Assembly: GCA_003001795.1 (NCBI GenBank)
Contig: PVNI01000001.1
Coordinates: forward strand, 372,001 to 436,000
Direction of reading: 5' to 3'
Origin: Actinomadura viridilutea
Lineage (GTDB): Bacteria; Actinomycetota; Actinomycetes; Streptosporangiales; Streptosporangiaceae
DNA: 64,000 bases
Translations under genes and position numbers: made by a program
Notes under the pieces: generated by a model
Told to the model about the DNA's origin: nothing
What the model saw: the letters and a program-made list of their open reading frames with translations, nothing else
Database searches by the model: none
Part shown: one piece after another, positions 25,442 through 34,207 of the stretch
Numbering within the stretch: the first letter of the stretch is position 1
How the letters are laid out: every line of letters starts with the position of its first letter

Positions 25442-25866
25442 GCCGGCGCGCGGGCGTGGTCGGGTACGTGCCCGGCGCGTACGACATGTTCCACATCGGG
25501 CACCTCAACATCCTCCGGCGGGCCCGCGCCGAGTGCGACCACCTCATCGCGGGCGTGGTCACCGACGAGGTGCTGGAGCAGGTCAAGGGGCGCGCCCCGA
25601 TCGTCCCGCACGCCGAGCGGATGGCGATCGTCGGCTCCATGAGCTGCGTCGACGAGGTCGTCACCGACGTGTCCGCCGACAAGGTGGTCATGTGGGAGCG
25701 GCTGCGCTTCGACGTGCTGTTCAAGGGCGACGACTGGAAGGGCACCCCCAAGGGCGACAAGCTCGAAGCCGACCTCGCCGCCGTGGGCGTCCGGGTCGTC
25801 TATTTCCCGTACACGGTGCACACGTCCAGCACCGCGCTGCGGGCGCTTCTCACCGGCTCCCGCTGA
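25438..25866 (+). CDS. glycerol-3-phosphate cytidylyltransferase-like protein (second copy)
   Basis: The 142-residue protein has GAYDMFHIGHLNIL at residues 12-25, ERMAIVGSMSCVDEVV, FKGDDWKGTPKGDK and TSSTALRALL, all close to the TagD/GCT pattern. It is clearly closer to TagD than the first copy. CDP-glycerol or a related CDP-polyol is the likely product. It ends 10 bases before the convergent transporter gene, with no room for a terminator outside the coding ends. Having two different cytidylyltransferases in one operon is unusual. Confidence 0.83.
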   Translation: MSRRAGVVGYVPGAYDMFHIGHLNILRRARAECDHLIAGVVTDEVLEQVKGRAPIVPHAERMAIVGSMSCVDEVVTDVSADKVVMWERLRFDVLFKGDDWKGTPKGDKLEADLAAVGVRVVYFPYTVHTSSTALRALLTGSR

Positions 25867-25876
25867 CCGGCCGCCG

Positions 25877-26881
25877 TCAGCGCCTGCCCGCCGGGGCGGC
25901 CGCGGGGGCCTGCGGCTCGGGCCGCGGCGCCCGCGCGCGCCGGTCGGCGAAGCCGAGGGCGGGCAGGCCGTGGCGGCGCCGCAGGAGCGGCCACGCCCCG
26001 GCGCCCGCCGCGGCCAGGCCGACGAGCGTCCAGGCCATGGCCTCGGGGCCCAGGCCGAACATCTTCAGCGCGGACGCGACGAGGACGAACGCCAGCGCCC
26101 GGCGGATCAGGCCGCCCGGCGCGCGCGAGGAGATCCGCGATCCCAGGTAGACGCCGGGGACGGACCCGACCAGCAGCGCCGCGGTGACCTCCAGGTGGAA
26201 GTCGCCGAACAGCAGGTGGCCGAGGGCGGCGGCGAACACCAGCGGGACCGCCTGCAGCAGGTCGGTGCCGACGAGCTGGTTGGCCTTGAGCGTCGGGTAC
26301 AGCGCCAGCAGCGCCACGATGATCAGCGAACCGGAGCCGACCGAGGTGATGCCGACCACCAGTCCGCCGACCGCGCCGACCAGCACGGTCGGCACCGGCC
26401 GGACGGTGACGCGCGGGGCGGCGACGGCGGCGGGCTCGCCGGGCGCGGCGGTGCGGCGCTCGCCCGCGCCGCGCCGCGCCGCCCGGTCGGCCAGCGCCAT
26501 GGAGCCGCGCGCGATCAGCCCGGCGGCCGCCAGCAGCAGCGCCACGCCCATGGCCTTCTGGATGACGCGCTGCACGTCGTCGCCGTCGCCGAGGGCCCGG
26601 GCCACCAGCACGCCGCAGAACGCGGCGGGCACCGAGCCCGCGCACAGCCACCCCACCAGCGGCAGGTGGATGGTCCCCCGGCGGTAGTGCACGGCGCTGC
26701 CCACCGGTTTCATCACCGCCGCCGCGACCAGGTCGCTGGAGACCGCGGCCAGCGGACTGACGCCGAAGAACGTCACCAGCATCGGCGTCATCAGGGCGCC
26801 CCCGCCCATGCCGGTCAGCCCGACGACGACGGCGACCACGAAGGAGCCGAGCGCCATCGTCCAATCGAAGTCCATCAGCAT
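25877..26881 (-). CDS. TauE/SafE-family sulfite/organosulfur exporter
   Basis: The 334-residue protein has eight or nine predicted membrane helices in two related halves separated by an Ala/Arg-rich cytoplasmic linker (about 130-160). Family blocks are GLTGMGGGALMTPMLV in the first half and GITSVGSGSLIIVALL in the second. TauE/SafE proteins export sulfite, sulfoacetate or similar anions; some import sulfate. Closeness to the APS kinase gene 138 bases upstream on the same strand supports a sulfur oxyanion. A TTCGCA-17-TAGGCT promoter sits 28 bases before its start, so it is probably transcribed alone. ATG 26881 and ATG 26875 are both possible starts. Confidence 0.85.
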   Translation of the reverse strand: MLMDFDWTMALGSFVVAVVVGLTGMGGGALMTPMLVTFFGVSPLAAVSSDLVAAAVMKPVGSAVHYRRGTIHLPLVGWLCAGSVPAAFCGVLVARALGDGDDVQRVIQKAMGVALLLAAAGLIARGSMALADRAARRGAGERRTAAPGEPAAVAAPRVTVRPVPTVLVGAVGGLVVGITSVGSGSLIIVALLALYPTLKANQLVGTDLLQAVPLVFAAALGHLLFGDFHLEVTAALLVGSVPGVYLGSRISSRAPGGLIRRALAFVLVASALKMFGLGPEAMAWTLVGLAAAGAGAWPLLRRRHGLPALGFADRRARAPRPEPQAPAAAPAGRR

Positions 26882-26915
26882 GACCTACCGGGTATATCTG
26901 GAAAGCCGAGAAACC

Positions 26916-26944
26916 AGCCTAGACGGCCCGACGGGATGTGCGAA
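26916..26944 (-). promoter_or_regulatory. predicted promoter of the TauE/SafE gene
   Basis: On the minus strand TTCGCA (26944-26939) and TAGGCT (26921-26916) are 17 bases apart, giving a start near 26909 and a leader of about 28 bases. TAGGCT is a common actinobacterial -10 form. Confidence 0.4.
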
Positions 26945-27019
26945 GAGCAGGGGGGCGGAACGTCCTGCCGAAAAGGCCGTGGTCTCCGGCGGTGACGCTG
27001 TCGGCGCTGTTACTCGGTG

Positions 27020-28543
27020 TTACTTGGGCGGTTGCTCGGGACGCACCCAGCCGCCCCGCACCAGCAGGTCGAGCACCCGGCCCACGGCCTCGTCGGGCTC
27101 CATCCCGGTGGTGTCGAGCACGAGGTCGGCGCCCCCGTCGACGTCCGGGTCCGGCTCCTCGTACGGGTCGGAGATTCCGGTGAACTCGGGGATGAGCCCG
27201 GCCCGGGCCTTGGCGTACAGGCCCTTGCGGTCGCGCCGCTCGCACTCCTCCAGCGGCGTGGCCACGTGCACCAGGACGAAGTCGCCGACCGCCGACACCA
27301 TCCGGCGCACCTCGGCCCGGGTGGCGGCGTACGGCGCGATCGGCGCGCAGATCGCCACCCCGCCGTGCCGGGTGATCTCGGCCGCCACGAACCCGATGCG
27401 GCGGATGTTGAGGTCCCGGTCGGCGCGGGAGAACGTCAGCCCGGCCGACAGCAGCCGCCGCACCACGTCCCCGTCCAGCAGGCTGACGGTGCGGCCGCCG
27501 CGTTCGATCAGGGCGTCGGCCAGCCCGCGCGCCACGGTCGACTTGCCCGAGCCCGACAGCCCGGTGAAGAACACCGTCAGGCCCCGCTCGTGCTTGGGCG
27601 GGCGCGCCGCGGCCAGCTCCGCCGCCACCGCCGGCGGGGTGAACCAGTCGGGGATCGGGTCCCCCCGGTCCAGCAGCTCGCCGAGCTGTTCGGGGGTGAG
27701 CTCCGCCTGGACGTGGTCGGGCTCGATGCGGGCGACGGGGCGCCACACCTCCACGTCGGCGTCGTAGGCCCACGGCTCGGGCACCACCACCGGGATCGGG
27801 GCGCTCTCGGCGATCTTCTCGGCGGTCTCGCCCTGCGTCTCGTCGGCCAGCAGGTGGGTGGCGCCGTAGGCGGCGGCGACGTGCGCGCGCAGCAGCAGGT
27901 CGCGTTCCCCGTCGACCTCGCGCGGCGGCAGCGGCACCGGCACGACCTGCGCGCCGTCCGGAAGCTCCCGGCGCACCGCCAGCAGCGCCCGCACCAGGGA
28001 CTCGTCGTGTCCGCCGCCCAGCAGCGGCAGCGCCAGCACCCGCGCGCCCAGCTGCTCGGCCACCTGCCGCGCCTGGCCGAGCTGCTTGCGGTGCAGCGGC
28101 TCGCGGGTGGCCACGGCCAGCAGCGGGCCGTCGGGGCGTTCCAGCTCGTCGGGGCGGCGGCGCAGCCGGTGGAACGGTCCGTGCGCGGGCGCCCGCACGG
28201 GTTCCAGCGGGCCCGCAAGGCGCCATCCGCGCGTGGTGGGGTCCTGCCACGCCTCGGCGACGTTCAGCACGGCCAGCGGCACGCCCTCGGGGTCCTGCAG
28301 GACGAGCCGCTCGTGGCCGGTCAGCTCCTCGGGCACCGCGAGGGTGACCGGAACGGGCCACGGCGTGCCGTCGGCCAGGCGACCTCCGGCGATCACCATG
28401 GCGGTGTCGAAGGAGCCGAGGAATCCGGTGAGCGGGGCGTAGGCCCCGGCCAGCAGCAGTTCCAGATCGGCCAGTTCGACTGTGCCCGGCGTGTATGCGG
28501 GCAGATCGCGCAGCGTGTCGGGAAGGCCCGTCTCGGCGGTCAC
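27020..28543 (-). CDS. cysC: APS kinase with N-terminal degenerate ATP-sulfurylase domain
   Basis: The C-terminal domain (about 320-507) is a complete adenylylsulfate kinase that phosphorylates APS to PAPS: P-loop GLSGSGKST (328-336), LLDGD (355-359), FSRADRDLNIRRIGF, APIAPYAATR and FTGISDPYEEP. The N-terminal 310 residues have the PUA-like start and overall order of dimeric ATP sulfurylase (YTPGTVELADLELLLAGAY, PLTGFL). At the place of the catalytic Q-x-RNP-x-H-x-x-H motif, however, it reads ATREPLHRKQ (145-154), and the GRDHAG motif is replaced by LLADETQGE (231-239). The sulfurylase half is therefore probably inactive, and CysDN would supply APS. Length is 507 residues; start ATG 28543. 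Kinase activity is secure; inactivity of the other half is inference. Confidence 0.88.
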   Translation of the reverse strand: MTAETGLPDTLRDLPAYTPGTVELADLELLLAGAYAPLTGFLGSFDTAMVIAGGRLADGTPWPVPVTLAVPEELTGHERLVLQDPEGVPLAVLNVAEAWQDPTTRGWRLAGPLEPVRAPAHGPFHRLRRRPDELERPDGPLLAVATREPLHRKQLGQARQVAEQLGARVLALPLLGGGHDESLVRALLAVRRELPDGAQVVPVPLPPREVDGERDLLLRAHVAAAYGATHLLADETQGETAEKIAESAPIPVVVPEPWAYDADVEVWRPVARIEPDHVQAELTPEQLGELLDRGDPIPDWFTPPAVAAELAAARPPKHERGLTVFFTGLSGSGKSTVARGLADALIERGGRTVSLLDGDVVRRLLSAGLTFSRADRDLNIRRIGFVAAEITRHGGVAICAPIAPYAATRAEVRRMVSAVGDFVLVHVATPLEECERRDRKGLYAKARAGLIPEFTGISDPYEEPDPDVDGGADLVLDTTGMEPDEAVGRVLDLLVRGGWVRPEQPPK

Positions 28544-28673
28544 GCGGTCTCCGATCCTGCCCGGGCGGGGAACCGGGCCGACGCAGGTCAGTCAGGGGGT
28601 TCCGCGAAAAAATCTACCGAGCGCGCACGGTGTGCGCACCTCGGCCCGCCGCGGCCGGGCCGGGCGCCCGCGG

Positions 28674-29612
28674 TCAGATGACCCGCGCGAAACGGTTCTC
28701 CGGCTTGCGGATGACCAGCGTGACCTCGCTGTGCTCGGCGGTGAGCCGCCCGCGCGACAGGGTGGCGATCAGCCGGCACAGCCCGCCGACGAGGCCGGTC
28801 CCGGCCCCGAGCGCGTCCAGCGAGGCGCGGGTGGCGTACTCCTCGGCGATCACCAGGCCGCGCATGACGCAGTACCAGCGCATGCCCTGCCGGGACGCGA
28901 CCTTCTCGTACACGGCGGGCGGCGGCATCCCGACCTCCGGGGCGCGCCCGCCCGCGTCCGCGCGCCGGGCGCGCCGCCGCGCGGCCGTCTCGGACGCCGC
29001 GGCGCCGCCCGCCTCCGCCTCCGGGGCGTCGGACGCGGCCGCGTCCGACCGGTCGGCGGCCTCGCCGGGGGCGTCCGCGTCCTGCCGCCGACGCGCCGCC
29101 CCGGCGGCGAGCGCCTCAGGGGCCAGCAGCAGCTCGGTCCGGCCGTTCCGGGCCAGGCGGCGCCACAGCGGGTCCCGCAGCCACCGGGGCAGCCGGCGGT
29201 CGAGGAAGCCGAACGCGGTGTCGCGGTCGCGCAGCCGCACCAGGAGCAGCCCGCCGGGCTTCAGGGCGGCCACGAAGCGGTCCAGCACCAGTTCGGCGTG
29301 CGGCACCCGCTCGATGAGGAACGGGGCGTGCACCACGTCGTAGGCGCGCGGCGGCATGGGCACGGTGCGCAGGTCGCCCAGGTGCCATTCGTCGAGGTCG
29401 GTGCGCCCCGCGGTGTGCGCGCGCAACGCCGGGGCGTCCATGTCGACACCGGTGACCCGATGCTCGCAGTCGCCCAGGTCCAGGCCCCGCCCCCATCCGC
29501 ATCCGGCCTCCAGGATGTGGACGGGCCGCAGCGGCCGGTCGTGGGCGTACTGCCGGACGCGTTCGGAGAACAGATCACCATCGTTGAGCGGCGGCGTACG
29601 CAGATCGGTCAC
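28674..29612 (-). CDS. class I SAM-dependent methyltransferase
   Basis: The product (312 residues from GTG 29612) has the SAM-binding motif ILEAGCGWGRG near residue 33, an acidic strand end GVDMDAP, and the YDVVHAPFLIERV and LKPGGLLLVRLRD motifs of the Methyltransf_11/25 type. Between about 165 and 225 lies a low-complexity Ala/Asp/Glu/Arg insertion that interrupts the fold before a conserved C-terminal part (EVGMPPPAVYEKV onward). An in-frame ATG at 29693 would add 27 unconserved residues; the GTG directly before TDLRTPPL is preferred. Substrate is unknown. It is divergent from mfd across 346 bases. Confidence 0.7.
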   Translation of the reverse strand: MTDLRTPPLNDGDLFSERVRQYAHDRPLRPVHILEAGCGWGRGLDLGDCEHRVTGVDMDAPALRAHTAGRTDLDEWHLGDLRTVPMPPRAYDVVHAPFLIERVPHAELVLDRFVAALKPGGLLLVRLRDRDTAFGFLDRRLPRWLRDPLWRRLARNGRTELLLAPEALAAGAARRRQDADAPGEAADRSDAAASDAPEAEAGGAAASETAARRRARRADAGGRAPEVGMPPPAVYEKVASRQGMRWYCVMRGLVIAEEYATRASLDALGAGTGLVGGLCRLIATLSRGRLTAEHSEVTLVIRKPENRFARVI

Positions 29613-29958
29613 AATCTCGCAGCGTAACCGCGCGACTGCGCACTGTCTGCTATTTGCACCTTCTTGGAATGCCGCATGCGGTGAGGCGACCAACCTCGCG
29701 GGCGGGCGGCGCGTCCCGCCGCGGCCCCGCCCCCGATGTTGGCGGCTCCAACGATCCCGGCATGGTCCGTACGGGACGGTATGAGGGCGCGTAGGCTGAT
29801 AGGGCGCTCCGGGGTCCAGAGGATTCCCGGGGCTTCGGGCTGCCCCGCGGCGGGCCGTCCGCCGGCGGGGGGCCGGGCGGGCGCCGGGCCAGGCGGCGGG
29901 ATCTCTTCAAAGGCGGGGCGGGGCCGCCACCGCAAGGAGCATCGACGAGCGGGCGAAC
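29613..29958. other. 346-base divergent gap between methyltransferase and mfd
   Basis: No gene was found here. It contains a TAGGCT hexamer (29792-29797, plus strand) about 160 bases before mfd, with the near-palindrome GTCCGTACGGGAC at 29765-29777 just upstream. GC-rich hairpin-forming sequence follows at 29840-29930, and AAGGAG lies about 20 bases before the mfd ATG, rather far for a ribosome site. A long structured mfd leader is possible. Confidence 0.5.
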
Positions 29959-32900
29959 ATGACGCTTTCTGGACTTGTTGACCTGGCGTGCGGCGATCCG
30001 GACCTGGGCGCCGCGCTGAAGAACGCGCGCGTCGACCGCGACGTGGTCGCGCCGCCCGCGCTGTGGCCGATCCTGGCCGCGGCCCTGGCGCGCCGCACCG
30101 CCGACGGGGGAGTGGTGCTGGCCGTCACCGCCACCGAACGCGAGGCCGAGGACCTGGCGTCCGCGCTGACCAGCCTGCTGGACCCCGACCGGGTCGCGTG
30201 CTTTCCGGCGTGGGAGACGCTCCCGCACGAGAAGCTGTCGCCCCGCTCGGACACCGTCGGCCGGCGCCTGGCCGTCCTGCGCCGCCTGACCCACCCCGAC
30301 GCCGGCGACGGCGCGGGCGGGCCCCTGGGGGTCGTGGTCACGCCCGTGCGGGCGGTGCTGCAGCCGATCGTGGCCGGGCTCGGCGACCTGGAGCCGGTGC
30401 GCCTGCGGCCGGGCGACGAGGCCGAACTGGACGACGTCGTCCGCCGCCTGGCCGACGCCGGATACACCCGCGTCGACCTGGTCGAAAAGCGCGGCGAACT
30501 GGCCGTGCGCGGAGGCATCCTCGACGTGTTCCCGCCCACCGAGGAGCACCCGCTGCGCGTGGAGTTCTGGGGCGACACCGTCGAGGAGATCCGCTACTTC
30601 AAGGCCGCCGACCAGCGCTCCCTTGAGGTGGCGCAGGACGGCCTGTGGGCGCCGCCGTGCCGCGAGCTGCCGCTGACCGAGCGGGTGCGCGAACGGGCCA
30701 AGCTGCTGGCCGAGGAGCACCCGGCGCTGGAGGACGTGCTCACCCGCATCGCCGACGGCGACCCGGTCGAGGGCATGGAGGCGTTCTCGCCCGTCCTCGC
30801 CGACCGGATGGAGCTGCTCACCGACCTGCTTCCCCAGGGGTCGCACCTTCTGGTGTGCGAGCCGGAGCGCATCCGCGGCCGCGCCGCCGAACTCGTGCGC
30901 ACCAGCCAGGAGTTCCTGGAGGCCAGCTGGGTGGCCGCGGCGGCAGGGGGAGAAGCCCCCATCGACCTGGGCGCGGCCGCCTTCCGCTCGTTGGAGGAGG
31001 TTCAGCGGCACACCGCCGAGCTGGGGCTGACCCGATGGACGGTCACCGCCCTGACCCCCGAGGGCGAGGCGCTCAACCTCGGCGTGCACGCGGCCGAGGC
31101 GTATCGCGGCGACACCGCCCGCGTCATGGGCGACCTGAAGAGGTGGACCGGCGACGGTTGGCGGGTCGTCCTGGTCACCCCCGGCCACGGCCCCGCCGAA
31201 CGCCTCGCGCAGCTCGTCGGCGAGGAGGGCATCGGCGCCGCCCTCACCGACCTGGCCGAACCGCCCGCCCCCGCCCTGGTCAGCGTCTCCACCGGCCTGC
31301 TGGAGCACGGCTTCACCTGGGACTCGATCAAGCTCGCCGTCGTCACCGAGGCGGATCTGTCCGGGCAGAAGGCGTCCACCAAGGACATGCGGCGCATGCC
31401 GTCGCGGCGGCGCGGCGGCATCGACCCGCTGCAGCTGCGCGCCGGCGACTACGTCGTCCACGAGCAGCACGGCGTCGGCCGGTACGTGGAGATGGTCAGC
31501 CGCACCGTGCAGGGCGCCACCCGCGAATACCTGATCCTGGAGTACGCCAAGGGCGACCGGCTGTTCGTCCCCACCGACCAGCTCGACCAGCTGACCCGGT
31601 ACGTCGGCGGCGAGTCGCCGTCCCTGCACCGGCTGGGCGGCGCCGACTGGCAGAAGGCCAAGTCGCGGGCGCGCAAGGCGGTCCGGCAGATCGCGGGCGA
31701 GCTGATCCGGCTGTACTCGGCGCGCATGGCCAGCCCCGGCCACGCGTTCGGGCCGGACACCCCCTGGCAGCGCGAGCTGGAGGACGCCTTCCCGTACGTG
31801 GAGACGCCCGACCAGCTCGCCGCCATCGAAGAGGTCAAGGCCGACATGGAGCGGCCCGTCCCGATGGACCGGCTGATCTGCGGCGACGTCGGGTACGGCA
31901 AGACCGAGATCGCGGTGCGCGCCGCGTTCAAGGCGGTGCAGGACGGCAAGCAGGTCGCGGTGCTGGTGCCGACCACCCTGCTCGTCCAGCAGCACCTGTC
32001 GACGTTCTCCGAGCGGTTCGGACCGTTCCCGGTGGTGGTCAAGCCGATCAGCCGGTTCCAGAGCGACGCGGAGGTCGAGGAGACCCTGCGCGGGCTGGCC
32101 GACGGCACGGTGGACGTCGTCGTCGGCACGCACCGCATCCTGTCGTCGCAGACCCGCTTCAAGGACCTCGGCCTGGTGATCATCGACGAGGAGCAGCGGT
32201 TCGGCGTCGAGCACAAGGAGGAGCTCAAGCGGCTGCGCACCCAGGTGGACGTGCTGGCCATGTCCGCCACCCCGATCCCGCGGACGCTGGAGATGGGGCT
32301 GACCGGCATCCGGGAGATGTCGACGATCCTGACCCCGCCCGAGGAGCGGCACCCGGTGCTGACCTTCGTCGGCCCGTACGACGACAAGCAGATCGCCGCC
32401 GCCATCCGCCGCGAGCTGCTGCGCGACGGCCAGGTGTTCTTCGTGCACAACCGGGTCCGGTCGATCAACCGGGTGGCCGCCAATCTGGCGCAGCTGGTCC
32501 CCGAGGCGCGCATCGCGGTCGCGCACGGCCAGATGAACGAGCACGAGCTCGAACGCGTCATGGTGGACTTCTGGGAGAAGAACTTCGACGTCCTGGTGGC
32601 CACCACGATCGTGGAGTCCGGTCTGGACGTGCCCAACGCCAACACCCTGATCGTGGACCGCGCCGACATGTACGGCCTGGCGCAGCTGCACCAGCTGCGC
32701 GGACGCGTCGGCCGCGGCCGCGAACGCGCCTACGCCTACTTCCTCTATCCGCCCGAGACGCCGCTGACCGAGACCGCGCACGAGCGCCTGGCCACCCTCG
32801 CCCAGCACACCGAGGCCGGGGCGGGCATGTACGTGGCGATGAAGGACCTGGAGATCCGCGGCGCGGGCAACATCCTGGGCGCCGAGCAGTCCGGGCACGT

Positions 32901-33453
32901 CGCCGGCGTCGGGTTCGACCTGTACGTGCGGATGGTCGGGGAGGCGGTGCGCGAGCTGAAGGAGGGCGGCGCCGTCGAGGAGACGCCCGAGACCAAGGTG
33001 GAGCTGCCGGTCGACGCCCACCTGCCGCACGAGTACGTGCCGGGCGAGCGGCTGCGGCTGGACGCCTACCGGCGCATCGCCGCCGTCACCTCCGACGACG
33101 AGGTCGCGCAGGTGCACGAGGAGCTGCGCGACCGGTTCGGCCCGCCGCCCGAGCCGGTGCGCAACCTGCTGGCGGTGGCGCGGTTCCGGGTGCGGGCGCG
33201 CAAGGCCGGGCTGACCGAGGTGGCCCTGCAGGGCAACTTCGTCAAGTTCGCGCCGGTGGAGCTGCCCGACTCCAAGCAGGTGCGGCTGCAGCGGCTCTAC
33301 CCCAAGAGCGTGCTCAAGCCCGCCGTGCGGACGCTGCTGGTGCCGGTGCCCAAGACCAAACCGCTGGGCGGCCGTCCGCTGCGCGATCAGGAGCTGCTGA
33401 AATGGGCCACGGACCTGGTCGAGGCCCTGTTGCTGGAGCCGGCCCGGGCCTAG
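29959..33453 (+). CDS. mfd: transcription-repair coupling factor
   Basis: Mfd removes stalled RNA polymerase from DNA lesions and recruits UvrA. The 1164-residue protein has UvrB-like domains at the N-terminus (CFPAWETLPHEKLSPRSD, GGILDVFPP), the RNA-polymerase-interacting domain with YVVHEQHGVGRYV, and then a RecG-like motor. The motor has Walker A GDVGYGKTE, DEEQRFGVEHKE (motif II), SATPIPRTLEM, and GRVGRGRERAYAY (motif VI), followed by the C-terminal autoinhibitory domain. Length is normal. The stop codon TAG forms the first three bases of a TAGGCT hexamer that may serve as a -10 for the next genes. Confidence 0.97.
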   Translation: MTLSGLVDLACGDPDLGAALKNARVDRDVVAPPALWPILAAALARRTADGGVVLAVTATEREAEDLASALTSLLDPDRVACFPAWETLPHEKLSPRSDTVGRRLAVLRRLTHPDAGDGAGGPLGVVVTPVRAVLQPIVAGLGDLEPVRLRPGDEAELDDVVRRLADAGYTRVDLVEKRGELAVRGGILDVFPPTEEHPLRVEFWGDTVEEIRYFKAADQRSLEVAQDGLWAPPCRELPLTERVRERAKLLAEEHPALEDVLTRIADGDPVEGMEAFSPVLADRMELLTDLLPQGSHLLVCEPERIRGRAAELVRTSQEFLEASWVAAAAGGEAPIDLGAAAFRSLEEVQRHTAELGLTRWTVTALTPEGEALNLGVHAAEAYRGDTARVMGDLKRWTGDGWRVVLVTPGHGPAERLAQLVGEEGIGAALTDLAEPPAPALVSVSTGLLEHGFTWDSIKLAVVTEADLSGQKASTKDMRRMPSRRRGGIDPLQLRAGDYVVHEQHGVGRYVEMVSRTVQGATREYLILEYAKGDRLFVPTDQLDQLTRYVGGESPSLHRLGGADWQKAKSRARKAVRQIAGELIRLYSARMASPGHAFGPDTPWQRELEDAFPYVETPDQLAAIEEVKADMERPVPMDRLICGDVGYGKTEIAVRAAFKAVQDGKQVAVLVPTTLLVQQHLSTFSERFGPFPVVVKPISRFQSDAEVEETLRGLADGTVDVVVGTHRILSSQTRFKDLGLVIIDEEQRFGVEHKEELKRLRTQVDVLAMSATPIPRTLEMGLTGIREMSTILTPPEERHPVLTFVGPYDDKQIAAAIRRELLRDGQVFFVHNRVRSINRVAANLAQLVPEARIAVAHGQMNEHELERVMVDFWEKNFDVLVATTIVESGLDVPNANTLIVDRADMYGLAQLHQLRGRVGRGRERAYAYFLYPPETPLTETAHERLATLAQHTEAGAGMYVAMKDLEIRGAGNILGAEQSGHVAGVGFDLYVRMVGEAVRELKEGGAVEETPETKVELPVDAHLPHEYVPGERLRLDAYRRIAAVTSDDEVAQVHEELRDRFGPPPEPVRNLLAVARFRVRARKAGLTEVALQGNFVKFAPVELPDSKQVRLQRLYPKSVLKPAVRTLLVPVPKTKPLGGRPLRDQELLKWATDLVEALLLEPARA

Positions 33454-33456
33454 GCT
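33451..33456 (+). promoter_or_regulatory. possible -10 overlapping the mfd stop codon
   Basis: TAGGCT begins with the mfd stop codon and lies 81 bases before the GTG of the SurA-like gene. TTGCTG is found 15-16 bases upstream inside mfd. Spacing is slightly short, so this is tentative. Confidence 0.25.
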
Positions 33457-33536
33457 GACCAAGATCGGATTCTGTAGGGGAACGCAAGAGGATCGAGGAT
33501 TTCCGTGCTCGGTACAACCGTGAAGGCGGTGCGGCC

Positions 33537-34205
33537 GTGAGGGCCGCCGGGGCGGTCAAGGCGGCGGCGCTGGCGGCGGCGGCCGCGGCCGTGCTGGCGG
33601 GCTGCGGCGGCGCTCCGCCCAAGGCGGGGGCGGCCGCCCTCATCGGCGACGACCGCATCAGCACCGCCGCCCTGAACGGCGCGGTGCGCGACTGGCAGCG
33701 GCAGTTCCGCGCCGACCCGATCGCCAACCAGATGCGCGCCGCCCCCGGCGGCCCCGACCAGCAGCTGGCCGTGGAGCTGTCGGAGTCGGACATGCGCGGC
33801 GCGCTCACCATGCTCATCAAGTTCCGCGTCGCGGACGAGGTGGCCCGCCGCAACCGGCTGGCGATCAACGAGGGCGCGGTCGACCGCACCGTCGGCGAGC
33901 TGGACCGCCGCGGCGGCGCCCGCTCGGTCACGCTGGCCTACGGCCTGCCCGCCCGCTACACCCGCGACCTGGCCCGCTACCTGACCGTCCAGGAGCAGCT
34001 CGCGACCCGGCTCGGCGCCGACCCCGCCGACCCGCGCGGGCCGCGCAGCACCGCCGCGTACCGCGGCGTCGTGGACCAGTTCGTCCGCACCGCCGCCGAC
34101 ATGGACATCCGGGTCAACCCGCGGTTCGGGTCGTTCGACCCGCGGCAGGTCGCCATCGAGCCGGTGCGGCAGCGTCTGTCCGCTCCCGAACCGGGGACCC
34201 GCTGA
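33537..34205 (+). CDS. SurA N-terminal-like lipoprotein
   Basis: The 222-residue protein has a lipoprotein signal (basic start, Ala-rich core, lipobox LAGC, Cys 23) and a helical domain like the SurA/PrsA/trigger-factor chaperone N-terminal region (LIGDDRISTAALNGAVRDW at about 35-53, then RVADEVARRNRLAINEGAVD). There is no parvulin-type isomerase domain. A lipid-anchored chaperone for secreted proteins is the likely role. It lies between mfd and mazG, as in many actinobacteria, with a 2-base gap before mazG. Start GTG 33537 is the one giving an intact signal peptide. Confidence 0.8.
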   Translation: MRAAGAVKAAALAAAAAAVLAGCGGAPPKAGAAALIGDDRISTAALNGAVRDWQRQFRADPIANQMRAAPGGPDQQLAVELSESDMRGALTMLIKFRVADEVARRNRLAINEGAVDRTVGELDRRGGARSVTLAYGLPARYTRDLARYLTVQEQLATRLGADPADPRGPRSTAAYRGVVDQFVRTAADMDIRVNPRFGSFDPRQVAIEPVRQRLSAPEPGTR

Positions 34206-34207
34206 CC

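Noticed and set aside
29650..33462. 1270-codon open frame opposite mfd
   Set aside because: Shadow of mfd; His/Gln/Leu-rich with no domains or ribosome site.
33521..33540. small coding frame before the SurA-like lipoprotein
   Set aside because: The six-codon GTG frame ending at the start codon has no ribosome site of its own and is expected by chance.
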